DNA of 64,000 nt from JBBRUG01 sp038247995 (GTDB lineage: Bacteria; Chloroflexota; Chloroflexia; Chloroflexales; Chloroflexaceae). A program made the translations under genes and the position numbers. The stretch lies in NCBI GenBank assembly GCA_038247995.1, contig JBBRUG010000001.1, positions 8,842-72,841 of the forward strand, in the 5' to 3' direction. The notes below the pieces were generated by a model that saw nothing but the letters and a program-made list of their open reading frames with translations, did no database searches and was not told the origin of the DNA. Positions 17,432 to 25,462 of this stretch are shown here, one piece after another. Every line of letters starts with the position of its first letter. Position 1 is the first letter of the stretch.

Positions 17432-18020
17432 AGGCCGTGATCTGAGCTTTCGTCATCACACGCGCCTGCCCTGGCTCTTTCAAGATCTTCAGTTGCACAT
17501 CGCGCCCGGCGAGATCGTGGGCTTGAACGGCCCGAGCGGTTGTGGCAAAACCACCCTGGCCCGCATCCTGGCCGGTTATGTGCGTCCGGTTACGGGGCGA
17601 GTTACGTTGGAAGGGCGGCTGCTCCCACGTCAGGGCTACTGTCCGGTGCAGTTGATCTACCAACATCCCGAACTCGCCATCAACCCGCGCTGGCGGATCG
17701 CCGCGGCACTCGCCGAAGGCCCGCCGCCTACGGCCAACATACTCGCCGCGCTGCACATCAACTCTGATTGGCTCAACCGCTGGCCACACGAACTAAGCGG
17801 CGGCGAACTCCAGCGCATTGCCGTGGCGCGGGCGCTCATTTCGCAGACCCGCTACCTGCTTGCCGACGAAATGACCGCTATGCTTGACGCCGCGACCCAA
17901 GCTCAGATCTGGCACGGCGTATTGCGCTTTGCGGCGGAACATCAGATTGGCCTCCTCGTCATCAGCCATGATCTGCCGCTGCTGACTCGCCTCGGCGCAC
18001 GGGTAATCACCCTGGGCTGA
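17424..18020 (+). CDS. ABC transporter ATPase (NikE/OppF type), short
   Basis: Second ATPase of the importer with Walker A GPSGCGKTT, signature LSGGELQRIAVARAL, Walker B YLLADEMTAMLDA and the H-loop SHDLP. At 198 residues it is shorter than OppF/DppF (about 320) and nearer to NikE in lacking the oligo_HPY tail. Walker B has DEMTAM in place of the usual DEPTSA, keeping the catalytic Glu. It starts eight bases before the end of the upstream ATPase gene, so the two make a coupled heterodimer. Confidence 0.9.
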   Translation: MLEGRDLSFRHHTRLPWLFQDLQLHIAPGEIVGLNGPSGCGKTTLARILAGYVRPVTGRVTLEGRLLPRQGYCPVQLIYQHPELAINPRWRIAAALAEGPPPTANILAALHINSDWLNRWPHELSGGELQRIAVARALISQTRYLLADEMTAMLDAATQAQIWHGVLRFAAEHQIGLLVISHDLPLLTRLGARVITLG

Positions 18021-18200
18021 GCGAACAGACATGTTCGGCGTAAATGCGCGCTTCATCACGCTTCTATGTAACCAACATGTAACTCGTTTGTCGTATACTA
18101 CATCCAGCTTGAGGTGTGCAAAGTATGTGCAAATAAACCATGCGACGCTTGCGTCGTACCTTCCCCTGCATCCAGCGAACTCGTGAAAGGACAGCGCATC

Positions 18201-19475
18201 ATGGATCGTGAGCAGCAGATCGCCGCAATTGAGGCCAGTTGGGATAGCTCGCGTTATGCCGGAATCGCCCGTCACTATACTGCCGAAGATGTCTATCGCC
18301 TGCGCGGAAGTATGTTGGTTGAGCAGACGTTGGCGCGCATGGGCGCCGAGCGGCTCTGGGATCTTTTGCACAGCGAGCCGTTTGTGAACACGCTTGGCGC
18401 GCTCACCGGCAATCAGGCCGTGCAGCAGGTTAAAGCGGGCCTCAAGGCAATCTATCTTTCTGGTTGGCAGGTGGCCGCCGATGCGAACCTGGCCGGTCAG
18501 ATGTACCCTGATCAAAGCCTCTATCCGGCCAACAGCGTGCCGATGGTGGTCAAGCGGATCAACCAGGCGCTCCAGCGCGCCGACCAGATCCAGCACAGCG
18601 AAGGCAAGGGCGATACCTACTGGTACGCGCCGATTATCGCCGACGGCGAGGCCGGCTTCGGCGGTTCGCTGAATGTGTTCGAGCTGACCAAGGCGATGAT
18701 CGAGGCCGGCGCTGCCGGGGTACACTTCGAGGATCAACTGGCTTCCGAGAAGAAGTGCGGCCATATGGGCGGCAAGGTGCTGTTGCCCACCCAGCAGGCG
18801 GTGCGCAACCTGGTTGCCGCGCGGCTCGCCGCCGATGTTTTGGGCGTTCCGACGCTAATTATTGCCCGTACCGACGCCAACGCCGCTACGCTGATCACCA
18901 GCGATGTTGATGAGCGCGACCACGCTTTCCTCACCGGCGAGCGCTCGCCGGAGGGCTTCTATTATGTGCAAGCCGGCCTCGATCAGGCGATCGCGCGCGG
19001 CCTGGCGTATGCCGAAGTCGCCGATATCGTCTGGTGCGAAACTGCCGAGCCGAGCCTCGAAGAGGCCCAGCGCTTCGCCGACGCCGTCCACGCCAAATAT
19101 CCCGGCAAGTTGCTGGCCTACAACTGCTCGCCCAGCTTCAACTGGAAGAAGAAGCTCAGCGACGCCGATATTGCGCGCTTCCAGGTTGAGATCGGCAAGA
19201 TGGGGTACAAATTCCAATTTGTTACGCTGGCCGGTTTCCACAGCCTGAACTACAGCATGTTTCAACTGGCCCAGGGCTACCGCGATCGCGGCATGGCCGC
19301 CTACTCGGAACTACAGCAGGCCGAGTTCGCCGCCGAGAAGGACGGCTACACGGCTACCAAGCACCAGCGCGAGGTGGGCACGGGCTACTTCGACGATGTG
19401 GCGACGGTGATCGCCGGCGGCATGAGCAGCACGGTGGCGCTCGCCGGTTCCACCGAGGCCGAGCAGTTCCACTAG
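18201..19475 (+). CDS. aceA: Isocitrate lyase
   Basis: Cytoplasmic glyoxylate-bypass enzyme cleaving isocitrate to succinate and glyoxylate. The 424 residues match the bacterial enzyme length. The active-site signature [11 protein letters not shown] carries the catalytic Cys. Also visible are the Mg-site region [23 protein letters not shown] and [11 protein letters not shown]. The ATG at 18201 follows GAAAGGAC. It stands alone and ends at a strong terminator. Malate synthase is not in the window. In a photoheterotroph it would allow growth on acetate. Confidence 0.97.
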   Translation: MDREQQIAAIEASWDSSRYAGIARHYTAEDVYRLRGSMLVEQTLARMGAERLWDLLHSEPFVNTLGALTGNQAVQQVKAGLKAIYLSGWQVAADANLAGQMYPDQSLYPANSVPMVVKRINQALQRADQIQHSEGKGDTYWYAPIIADGEAGFGGSLNVFELTKAMIEAGAAGVHFEDQLASEKKCGHMGGKVLLPTQQAVRNLVAARLAADVLGVPTLIIARTDANAATLITSDVDERDHAFLTGERSPEGFYYVQAGLDQAIARGLAYAEVADIVWCETAEPSLEEAQRFADAVHAKYPGKLLAYNCSPSFNWKKKLSDADIARFQVEIGKMGYKFQFVTLAGFHSLNYSMFQLAQGYRDRGMAAYSELQQAEFAAEKDGYTATKHQREVGTGYFDDVATVIAGGMSSTVALAGSTEAEQFH

Positions 19476-19476
19476 A

Positions 19477-19899
19477 TCACGCATAGAACGCAAAACATAA
19501 ACCGGGCGGGCAATTGCTTATGCAATTGCCCGCCCGTTCTGTTTTGTAAACTGAGTGAGTTGGCCATTCTGATTGTCGGCGGCCCTGGTTAGTAGCCGCA
19601 ACCAGCCCCAGCTCATCGAGCACAGCGGGGCGCAGATCCAGTGACAATCTGCGTACCTGCTGCAGCAGTTCGTCGAGCAGTGTGATGCTCTCGGTGATGC
19701 GGGCCTGGCCGGCGGCGCGGGTGGTGTCGGCGCTGAGCACATGCAGCTTAATGTTTAATCCGCCGAGGGCCTGCCCAACCTCGTCGTGCAGTTCGCGCGC
19801 GATCTGCCGGCGCTCTTGTTCCTGCGCTTTCAGCAGTTGCAAGGAAAGTGGATCGTTTGCTGCCAATCGATGCGTAGCGCGGCCACCTGTAGAATACAT
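19477..19899 (-). pseudogene. Truncated NarL-type histidine kinase remnant
   Basis: The reading frame opens with AGGAAGG and an ATG and encodes a clear HisKA_3 segment (ERRQIARELHDEVGQALGG and VRRLSLDLRPAVLDELGLVAA). Kinase similarity then stops and the frame runs on into unrelated residues and the aceA terminator. The HATPase domain is missing. It looks like the broken 5' part of a sensor kinase gene. Confidence 0.7.
19503..19546 (+). terminator. Rho-independent terminator of aceA
   Basis: A perfect 15-bp stem (19503-19517 with 19522-19536) with loop TTAT is followed by TTCTGTTTTG. The stem is GC-rich at the base and starts 28 bases after the aceA stop. Confidence 0.9.
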
Positions 19900-20068
19900 C
19901 CTTCCTCGTAAAAGCGGTTTTCGCGTATCATAAGGGCGTAATGCAAGAACACACTGTTGTATCCGCCAAGGGAAGCCGGATGCTGGGCAGGTTTGGCGGT
20001 TTGACGTTCGCGCCGCCGGTCCTCTGTCGTCTGTAATCGGCTTCCTGAAGCGCTGAAGGAGGCCTAGC

Positions 20069-21613
20069 TTGCTGATCGCCCTTCAAGAGACGCCTGCGTT
20101 ACGTCTGCATCCCGCCGACGATATCGCGATCGCCCTGATCCCCTTGCCGGCCGGCCGCACCATCAGCGTGGAGGGTTCGCGCGTGCGCATCGGCGCCGCA
20201 ATCGCCCCCGGCCATAAATTCGCCCTGCACAGTGTCGATGTTGGTGCGCCAGTACGGCGCTATGGCCAGATAATCGGCTTTGCCAGCGCGCCAATCGCGC
20301 CTGGTGATCACGTTCACGCGCACAATCTGGCTGTGGGCAGCATGACCCTCGACTATGCCTTTGGCGTCGATGTGCGCCCGGTTCCGTTTGTGCCCGAATC
20401 CGAGCGCCGCACCTTTTTGGGCTACCGGCGGCCTACTGGTCGCGTCGGCACGCGCAACACGATCGCTGTGATCGGCACGGTAAACTGTTCGGCGCATACC
20501 GTGCGCCGGATTGCCGCGCGCGCCCGTGCCGAATTGCTGCCCCAATTTCCCCATGTGACCGACATTGTGGCGATTGCGCACAAGAGCGGTTGCGCTACCC
20601 GCGCCGACAGCCCCGAGCTTGAACTCCTGCAGCGCACCCTGGCCGGCTTTGCGCGCCATCCGAATGTGGCGGCGTGCGTGTTCGTGGGGTTGGGCTGCGA
20701 GGTAAACCAGTGGACCAGCCTGCTCGCCACGCAGGCGGAACGGCTCAGCGCGCTCGATGTGCCGCCTTACCTTGGTATTCAGGATACGGGCGGTGTGGCC
20801 GCCACGATCGAAGCCGGTGTGCAGGCCGTGGCCCAGTTGTTGCCCTTCGCCAATCGGTTTCGCCGTGAGTCGGCGCCGGTGAGCGAACTGGCCGTCGGCT
20901 TGCAATGCGGCGGCTCCGATGGCTTCAGCGGGATCACCGGCAATCCGGCTCTGGGCCACGCCGTCGATCTGCTAGTGGCGCAGGGCGGCACTGCTGTGCT
21001 CGCCGAGACGCCCGAAGTCTATGGCGCTGAACACATCCTGACCCGCCGGGCGGTGAGCCGGGCTGTGGGCGAAAAACTGCTGCGCCAGATTCGCTGGTGG
21101 GAGGAGTACACGGCCCGCGCAGGCTTTGAGATCGACAACAACCCGGCGCCGGGCAACAAGGCCGGCGGTCTGACGACGATCTTCGAAAAATCGCTCGGCG
21201 CCGTCGCCAAAGGCGGTAGCATGCCCCTTACCGCTGTCTACGATTACGCCGAGCCGGTGCTGGAGTCCGGCTTTACCTTCATGGATACACCCGGCTACGA
21301 CCCGGTCTCGGCGACGGGGCAGGTGGCCGGCGGCTGCAATTTGATCGCCTTCACCACCGGGCGCGGAAGTTGCTTCGGTTTTAAACCGACGCCAAGTATC
21401 AAGATTGCCACCAACAGCGCCACCTACCAGCGCATGCGCGGCGACATGGATGTGAACGCTGGGCGCGTACTGGAAGGCGGGTCGGTAGAGGAGGTTGGGC
21501 GCGAGATTTTCGAATTGCTGATCGCTGTAGCTTCAGGGCAGCCGAGCCTCAGCGAAGCTCAGGACATCGGTGAGGAAGAGTTCAACCCCTGGATTCAGGG
21601 CGCGACGATGTGA
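20069..21613 (+). CDS. UxaA-family sugar-acid dehydratase (altronate/galactarate type)
   Basis: Dehydratase of 514 residues that removes water from an aldonic acid to give a 2-keto-3-deoxy acid. It fuses an N-terminal SAF domain (about residues 1-105) to the UxaA/GarD catalytic domain (RPTGRVGTRNTIAVIGTVNCSA, KSGCATR, GLGCE, LQCGGSDGFSGITGNPALG, TPGYDPVSATGQVAGGCNL). Conserved Cys and His residues would hold the Fe or other divalent metal. The start is a TTG at 20069 behind GAAGGAGG. Downstream lie an SDR, a lactonase and an epimerase, suggesting a non-phosphorylating sugar oxidation route. The exact substrate is unknown. Confidence 0.88.
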   Translation: MLIALQETPALRLHPADDIAIALIPLPAGRTISVEGSRVRIGAAIAPGHKFALHSVDVGAPVRRYGQIIGFASAPIAPGDHVHAHNLAVGSMTLDYAFGVDVRPVPFVPESERRTFLGYRRPTGRVGTRNTIAVIGTVNCSAHTVRRIAARARAELLPQFPHVTDIVAIAHKSGCATRADSPELELLQRTLAGFARHPNVAACVFVGLGCEVNQWTSLLATQAERLSALDVPPYLGIQDTGGVAATIEAGVQAVAQLLPFANRFRRESAPVSELAVGLQCGGSDGFSGITGNPALGHAVDLLVAQGGTAVLAETPEVYGAEHILTRRAVSRAVGEKLLRQIRWWEEYTARAGFEIDNNPAPGNKAGGLTTIFEKSLGAVAKGGSMPLTAVYDYAEPVLESGFTFMDTPGYDPVSATGQVAGGCNLIAFTTGRGSCFGFKPTPSIKIATNSATYQRMRGDMDVNAGRVLEGGSVEEVGREIFELLIAVASGQPSLSEAQDIGEEEFNPWIQGATM

Positions 21614-21633
21614 GGACGCAGGACGCAGGACGG
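21613..21633. repeat. Heptamer repeat (AGGACGC) at the dehydratase stop codon
   Basis: Nearly three copies of a 7-base unit begin at the last base of the preceding stop codon. Confidence 0.75.
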
Positions 21634-21700
21634 CCGCGAAGGTGATCCGCAGATTGCGCAGATTGCGGACGCAGGACAGAGGAAGGTGTGACCGGCTTTG

Positions 21701-21780
21701 TTCTGCGGTTCTGCGGTTCTGCGGTTCTGCGGTTCTGCGGTTCTGCGGTTCTGCGGTTCTGCGGTTCTTCGGTTCTGCGG
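21701..21780. repeat. Octamer tandem array (TTCTGCGG x10) upstream of the SDR gene
   Basis: Exactly ten contiguous 8-base units. The ninth is a variant (TTCTTCGG). The array ends 46 bases before the SDR start codon, within the likely promoter/leader region. Changes in copy number would shift spacing and might vary expression. Confidence 0.97.
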
Positions 21781-21826
21781 ACGAACTGCCTGAATGTCAG
21801 ACGGTGAACTGGCCAAAGGAGGCCAT

Positions 21827-22615
21827 ATGCGCTACCAGGACAAAGTGACGATCATCACTGGGGGTACGAAGGGGATTGGGGCAGGTTGTGTGCGCGCATT
21901 CGTCGCAGCTGGAGCGCAAGTAGTGTTTTGTTCGCAACATCCCGGCGAGGGTGATGCAATGGCGGCCGAGTTCTCAGTTGATGGGCCGGGTGCGGCGCGT
22001 TTTATCGCCTGCGATGTAGCCGATGTCGAGCAGGTGCACCGGCTGATCGAGCAGACCGTGCATATTCATGGCCGGATCGACTGCCTGATCAATAACGCCG
22101 GCTGGCATCCGCCGCACAAACCAATCGACGATTTCTCGCTTGAAGAATTCCGCAGCCTGCTCGATCTCAACGTGATCGGCCTCTTCGCCGCATGCAAGTT
22201 TGCCCTGCCGCATCTGCGCCAGACTCACGGCAACATCATTAACCTCGGCAGCCTGGTGGGCAGTATGGCCCAACTGCATGCTACAACCTATGTCGCCACC
22301 AAGGGCGCTGTGATCGCGCTAACCAAAGCGCTCGCGATCGACGAGGCTGTCCACGGTGTACGTGTAAACTGCATCTCGCCGGGCAATATCTTTACGCCGC
22401 TCTGGGCCGAAGCACTGGCCGACGCGCCCGACCCGGCACAGACAAAGGCCGACGGCGAAGCGGCTCAACTGCTTGGCCGCATGGGCACGCCCGAAGAGGC
22501 CGGGCGCCTCGCCGTCTTTATCGCTGCTGAAGCCTCCTTCACCACCGGCGTCGATCATCTGCTCACCGGTGGCGCCGAGCTTGGTTATGGGCGGAAAGCG
22601 CGGGTGAATGGGTGA
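21827..22615 (+). CDS. SDR-family NAD(P)-dependent sugar/alcohol dehydrogenase
   Basis: Classical short-chain dehydrogenase of 262 residues. It shows the Rossmann motif TGGTKGIGAG (TGxxxGxG), NNAG, the catalytic Ser in INLGSLVGS, YVATKGA (YxxxK) and the post-catalytic ISPGNIFTPLW. The start is fixed by AAAGGAGG. Next to a UxaA-type dehydratase and an L-fuconolactonase-like gene it is most likely the sugar 1-dehydrogenase of that route, as in non-phosphorylating L-fucose or L-rhamnose oxidation. That assignment rests on context. Confidence 0.9.
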   Translation: MRYQDKVTIITGGTKGIGAGCVRAFVAAGAQVVFCSQHPGEGDAMAAEFSVDGPGAARFIACDVADVEQVHRLIEQTVHIHGRIDCLINNAGWHPPHKPIDDFSLEEFRSLLDLNVIGLFAACKFALPHLRQTHGNIINLGSLVGSMAQLHATTYVATKGAVIALTKALAIDEAVHGVRVNCISPGNIFTPLWAEALADAPDPAQTKADGEAAQLLGRMGTPEEAGRLAVFIAAEASFTTGVDHLLTGGAELGYGRKARVNG

Positions 22616-22808
22616 CCGGGTGGCGATATTGTTGGCGCATGTCCGGTTACGGAGGGGCGACCCGACGTCGTCGCCCATCACAACAGGTCACGACGGCATC
22701 GGGGCGAGCACATTGACTCGCCCCTACGGACGGCGACATGGTGATACATCGGGCCGCGTCATCCGTCCAATCAATGCGCCAACCCGATCATGACCAGGTG
22801 ACCGGGTG
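22611..22808. repeat. Possible small non-coding mobile element with direct and inverted repeats
   Basis: A 12-base direct repeat GGTGACCGGGTG bounds the segment (22611-22622 and 22797-22808). Just inside are inverted repeats GTTGGCGCAT / ATGCGCCAAC, and further in an imperfect pair built on GGAGGGGCGA. The first direct repeat covers the SDR stop codon. The structure is MITE-like. I see no coding sequence in this gap. Confidence 0.4.
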
Positions 22809-22837
22809 ACGGTATACATAAGGCTGAGGAGTTAACG

Positions 22838-22868
22838 TCTGATGATCTGATGATCTGATGATCTGATG
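22838..22868. repeat. Octamer tandem repeat (TCTGATGA)
   Basis: Nearly four copies upstream of the lactonase gene, followed by looser repeats of GACTGTC-like heptamers up to 22940. The rest of the 22616-22941 gap holds only the element above and these repeats. Confidence 0.9.
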
Positions 22869-22941
22869 TTTCTTTTGGCGAACTGAGAACTGTCCGACTG
22901 TCAGACTGCTGGACTATTAGCCTGCCAGACTGCGAGATATC

Positions 22942-23796
22942 ATGCCCTCCATACCAATCATCGACGCCCACGTCCATCTCTGGGATCCTGATCAGTTGCG
23001 GATTCCCTGGCTTGACGGCAATCCAACGCTCAACCATCCGTTTGGCCTGGCCGATTACGCTGCGCATACTGCCGGCCTCAATGTGGCGGCGTTCGTCTAT
23101 GTGCAGGTAGATGTCGCGCCGGCTTAGGCGCTCAGTGAGGTGCGCCTTGTGGCGGCTCTGGCCGAGCACGACCCGCGACTCCAGGCCATCGTCGCCTACG
23201 CACCGCTCGAAGATGGGCGGCGGGTGCGCGCCTTCCTCGCTGACCTGGTGCAGATCAGCCCGCTCGTGCGCGGCGTACGGCGGATCACCCAGGGCGAAGC
23301 CGACCCGGCGTTCTGCCTGCGCCCGGATTTCATCAGCGGCGTGCAACAACTCGCCGACTACGGCCTGAGCTGTGATCTGTGTCTTAACCACACCCAACTC
23401 GGCCCGACAATCGAACTGGTGCAGCACTGCCCCGACGTGCAATTTATGCTCGATCATATTGCCAAGCCGGGGATCGCGGCCGGCCTGCTGGAACCCTGGC
23501 AGGCCCAACTGGCCGAACTGGCGGCGCTGCCCAATGTTATGTGCAAAATCAGCGGGGTAGTTACTGAAGCCGACCAGACCAACTGGACGGTCGAACAGAT
23601 CGCGCCATACGTACAGCACGCTCTGTCCGTCTTCGGCCCTGAGCGGGTGGCCTTCGGCAGCGATTGGCCGGTGGTGCTGCTTGCGGCCGAGTATCAACGT
23701 TGGGTTGCGACGCTGGAAGAACTCACCACTCACCTTGATCCGGCGGCGCAGGCGCAACTCTGGGCGCCAAATGCCCAGCGATTCTACAGAATATAA
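22942..23796 (+). pseudogene. Amidohydrolase-2 lactonase (L-fuconolactonase-like), interrupted by TAG
   Basis: TIM-barrel hydrolase of the COG3618 type, 284 codons. It begins MPSIPIIDAHVHLWDPDQLR (metal ligands HxH), continues AFVYVQVDVAPA, then a TAG at 23125-23127, and resumes in the same frame with ALSEVRLVAALAEHDPRL. Later motifs CLNHTQLGP, FMLDHIAKP and AFGSDWPV are intact. Relatives have an aromatic or polar residue where the stop lies, so one base change explains it. No downstream start would restore the HxH motif. The gene is broken, misread, or read through. The intact enzyme would hydrolyse a sugar lactone between the SDR and dehydratase steps. Confidence 0.8.
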
Positions 23797-23805
23797 AGGA
23801 AGCTC

Positions 23806-24828
23806 ATGAACGTCCTCTTTATTGGCGGCACGGGTTTGATCAGCAGCGCGTGTACGCACCTGGCGATCGCGCAGGGGGTTAAGCTGTTTTTGCTCACGCG
23901 GGGCACACAGCCGGTGCCGGCCGGGGCAACGGCGCTACAGGCCGACAACGCCGATCCGGCAGCCGTCGAACAGGCGCTGGCCGGGCGGAACTTCGATGTT
24001 GTGGTGAACTGGTTGGCCTTTACGCCCGCCGACATTGAGCGCGATCTGGCGCTGTTTCGCGGCCGCACGCGCCAATACATCTTCATCAGTTCGGCGAGCG
24101 CCTACCAGAAGCCGGCCAGTTATCATCTGATCACCGAGGACACGCCGCTGGCGAACCCCTACTGGGATTATTCGCGGAACAAGATCGCCTGCGAAGAGCG
24201 GCTGATCCGCGCTTATCGCGAAGAAGGCTTCCCGTGCACAATTGTGCGCCCGTCGCTGACCTATGGCGACACCCAGATCCCGCTGGTGATGAATAGTTGG
24301 GAGCTACCGTATACCATCGTGGCGCGCATGCGTGAGGGCAAGCCGGTGATTGTGCCGGGCGACGGCACTTCGCTCTGGACGATCACCCACAACAGCGATT
24401 TCGCCCAAGGCTTTAACAGCCTGTTTGGGCATCAGCAAGCGCTCGGCCATGCTTTCCACATCACGTCCGATGAAGCGCTAACCTGGGATCAGATGTACGC
24501 CGCGGTGGCGCAGGCGGCCGGCGTTGAAGCGAAACTGGTGCATATCGCCGCAGATTTTATCGCCGCCTGCATGCCCGACCTGACCGGCACGCTGCTGGGC
24601 GACAAAGTGCGCAGTGCGCTCTTCGACAACACCAAGATCAAGCGTTTTGTGCCGGGTTATTGCGCCACAACGCCCTTTGCACGCGGAATTGAGCAGGCGA
24701 TCGCTTGGTTCGACGCCGACCCGGCGCGGCAGCAAATCGATCATGTGGCCGATGCGCAATGGGATCGGCTGATCGAAACTTACAACAACGGGCTGGCGGC
24801 TGCTCGCCAGGTGTTTGGCCGTGCATAG
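23806..24828 (+). CDS. NAD-dependent epimerase/dehydratase family protein
   Basis: Extended SDR of 340 residues with an N-terminal Rossmann fold (MNVLFIGGTGLISSAC; GxxGxI) and WLAFTPADIERD. There is no clear YxxxK; ISSASAYQKP and YSRNKIACEE lie in the right region and the latter may provide the catalytic Tyr and Lys. It resembles bacterial proteins similar to CSP41/isoflavone-reductase-like epimerases. AAAGGAAG precedes the ATG, nine bases after the lactonase stop, so it is in the same operon and probably acts on the same sugar. Confidence 0.85.
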   Translation: MNVLFIGGTGLISSACTHLAIAQGVKLFLLTRGTQPVPAGATALQADNADPAAVEQALAGRNFDVVVNWLAFTPADIERDLALFRGRTRQYIFISSASAYQKPASYHLITEDTPLANPYWDYSRNKIACEERLIRAYREEGFPCTIVRPSLTYGDTQIPLVMNSWELPYTIVARMREGKPVIVPGDGTSLWTITHNSDFAQGFNSLFGHQQALGHAFHITSDEALTWDQMYAAVAQAAGVEAKLVHIAADFIAACMPDLTGTLLGDKVRSALFDNTKIKRFVPGYCATTPFARGIEQAIAWFDADPARQQIDHVADAQWDRLIETYNNGLAAARQVFGRA

Positions 24829-24921
24829 CAGGATTGGATGCACACGCCTGAAACGTTACTTGCGCGTCTCGAAGCGATTGGACACTCCCTCGCAGCCAGC
24901 GGTCAGGCGCTGGTTCAGGAA

Positions 24922-24961
24922 GGCTGCGGGCTGCGGGCTGCGGGCTGCGGGCTGCGGGCTG
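24922..24961. repeat. Heptamer tandem repeat (GGCTGCG x5.7)
   Basis: Five full copies plus five bases, in the gap between the epimerase gene and the DUF1428 gene. Nothing else is recognisable in that gap. Confidence 0.95.
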
Positions 24962-25022
24962 AAGGACGACAGACGACGGACGAACGGCAAAACGATCTTA
25001 GGTTCACTATGCGAGCTGCACA

Positions 25023-25430
25023 ATGACATACATTGATTGCTACTTAACTCCGGTTCCGCGTGCCAATCGGGCGCAGTACGAGCAGTTCGCGTTGATCTCG
25101 GCGGAGGTGGTGCGGGAACACGGTGCGCTGCGCGTCGTTGAGTGCTGGCCTGATGAGACAGGGCCTGATGCTTCGACGTACCACGGGGAGAGCGCACGCA
25201 AATCGGCGGAGAGTTATGGAACATTTACTGCTGCCGCCGGTGCCAAAGATGGTGAGACTGTCGTGCTGTCATGGGTTGAATGGCCTGACAAGCGCAGTCG
25301 GGACGAGGGCATGGCGAAGGTAACCGCCGATCCGCGCATGCAGTTCGCTGATCAGGAACCGGTGTTTGATGGGGCGCGCCTGATCGCAGCTGGGTTCCTG
25401 CCTATGCTAAATCGGTCCGGTGACGCCTAA
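25023..25430 (+). CDS. DUF1428 family protein (YbaA-like)
   Basis: Protein of 135 residues with the dimeric alpha/beta-barrel fold expected of DUF1428: MTYIDCYLTPVPRANRAQYEQF, HGALRVVECW, VVLSWVEWPDKRSRDEGMAKV, FDGARLIAAGF. No catalytic function is established for the family. It is short, cytoplasmic and stands between the sugar operon and a convergent histidine kinase gene. Confidence 0.88.
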   Translation: MTYIDCYLTPVPRANRAQYEQFALISAEVVREHGALRVVECWPDETGPDASTYHGESARKSAESYGTFTAAAGAKDGETVVLSWVEWPDKRSRDEGMAKVTADPRMQFADQEPVFDGARLIAAGFLPMLNRSGDA

Positions 25431-25462
25431 CGACGGTGCAAAATTCAGAATTCTGGCCCGGC

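Noticed and set aside
12741..18020. Firm assignment as nikABCDE
   Set aside because: The family-5 importer could equally take up oligopeptides or metallophores. Context favours nickel, but I left the gene symbols empty.
19477..19899. Functional short histidine kinase
   Set aside because: The ATPase domain is missing and the C-terminal part runs into the aceA terminator, so it is treated as a remnant.
23125..23127. TAG read as pyrrolysine
   Set aside because: Pyrrolysine is known mainly from methylamine methyltransferases of methanogens and a few bacteria; there are no pyl genes in view. A nonsense mutation or sequence error is simpler.
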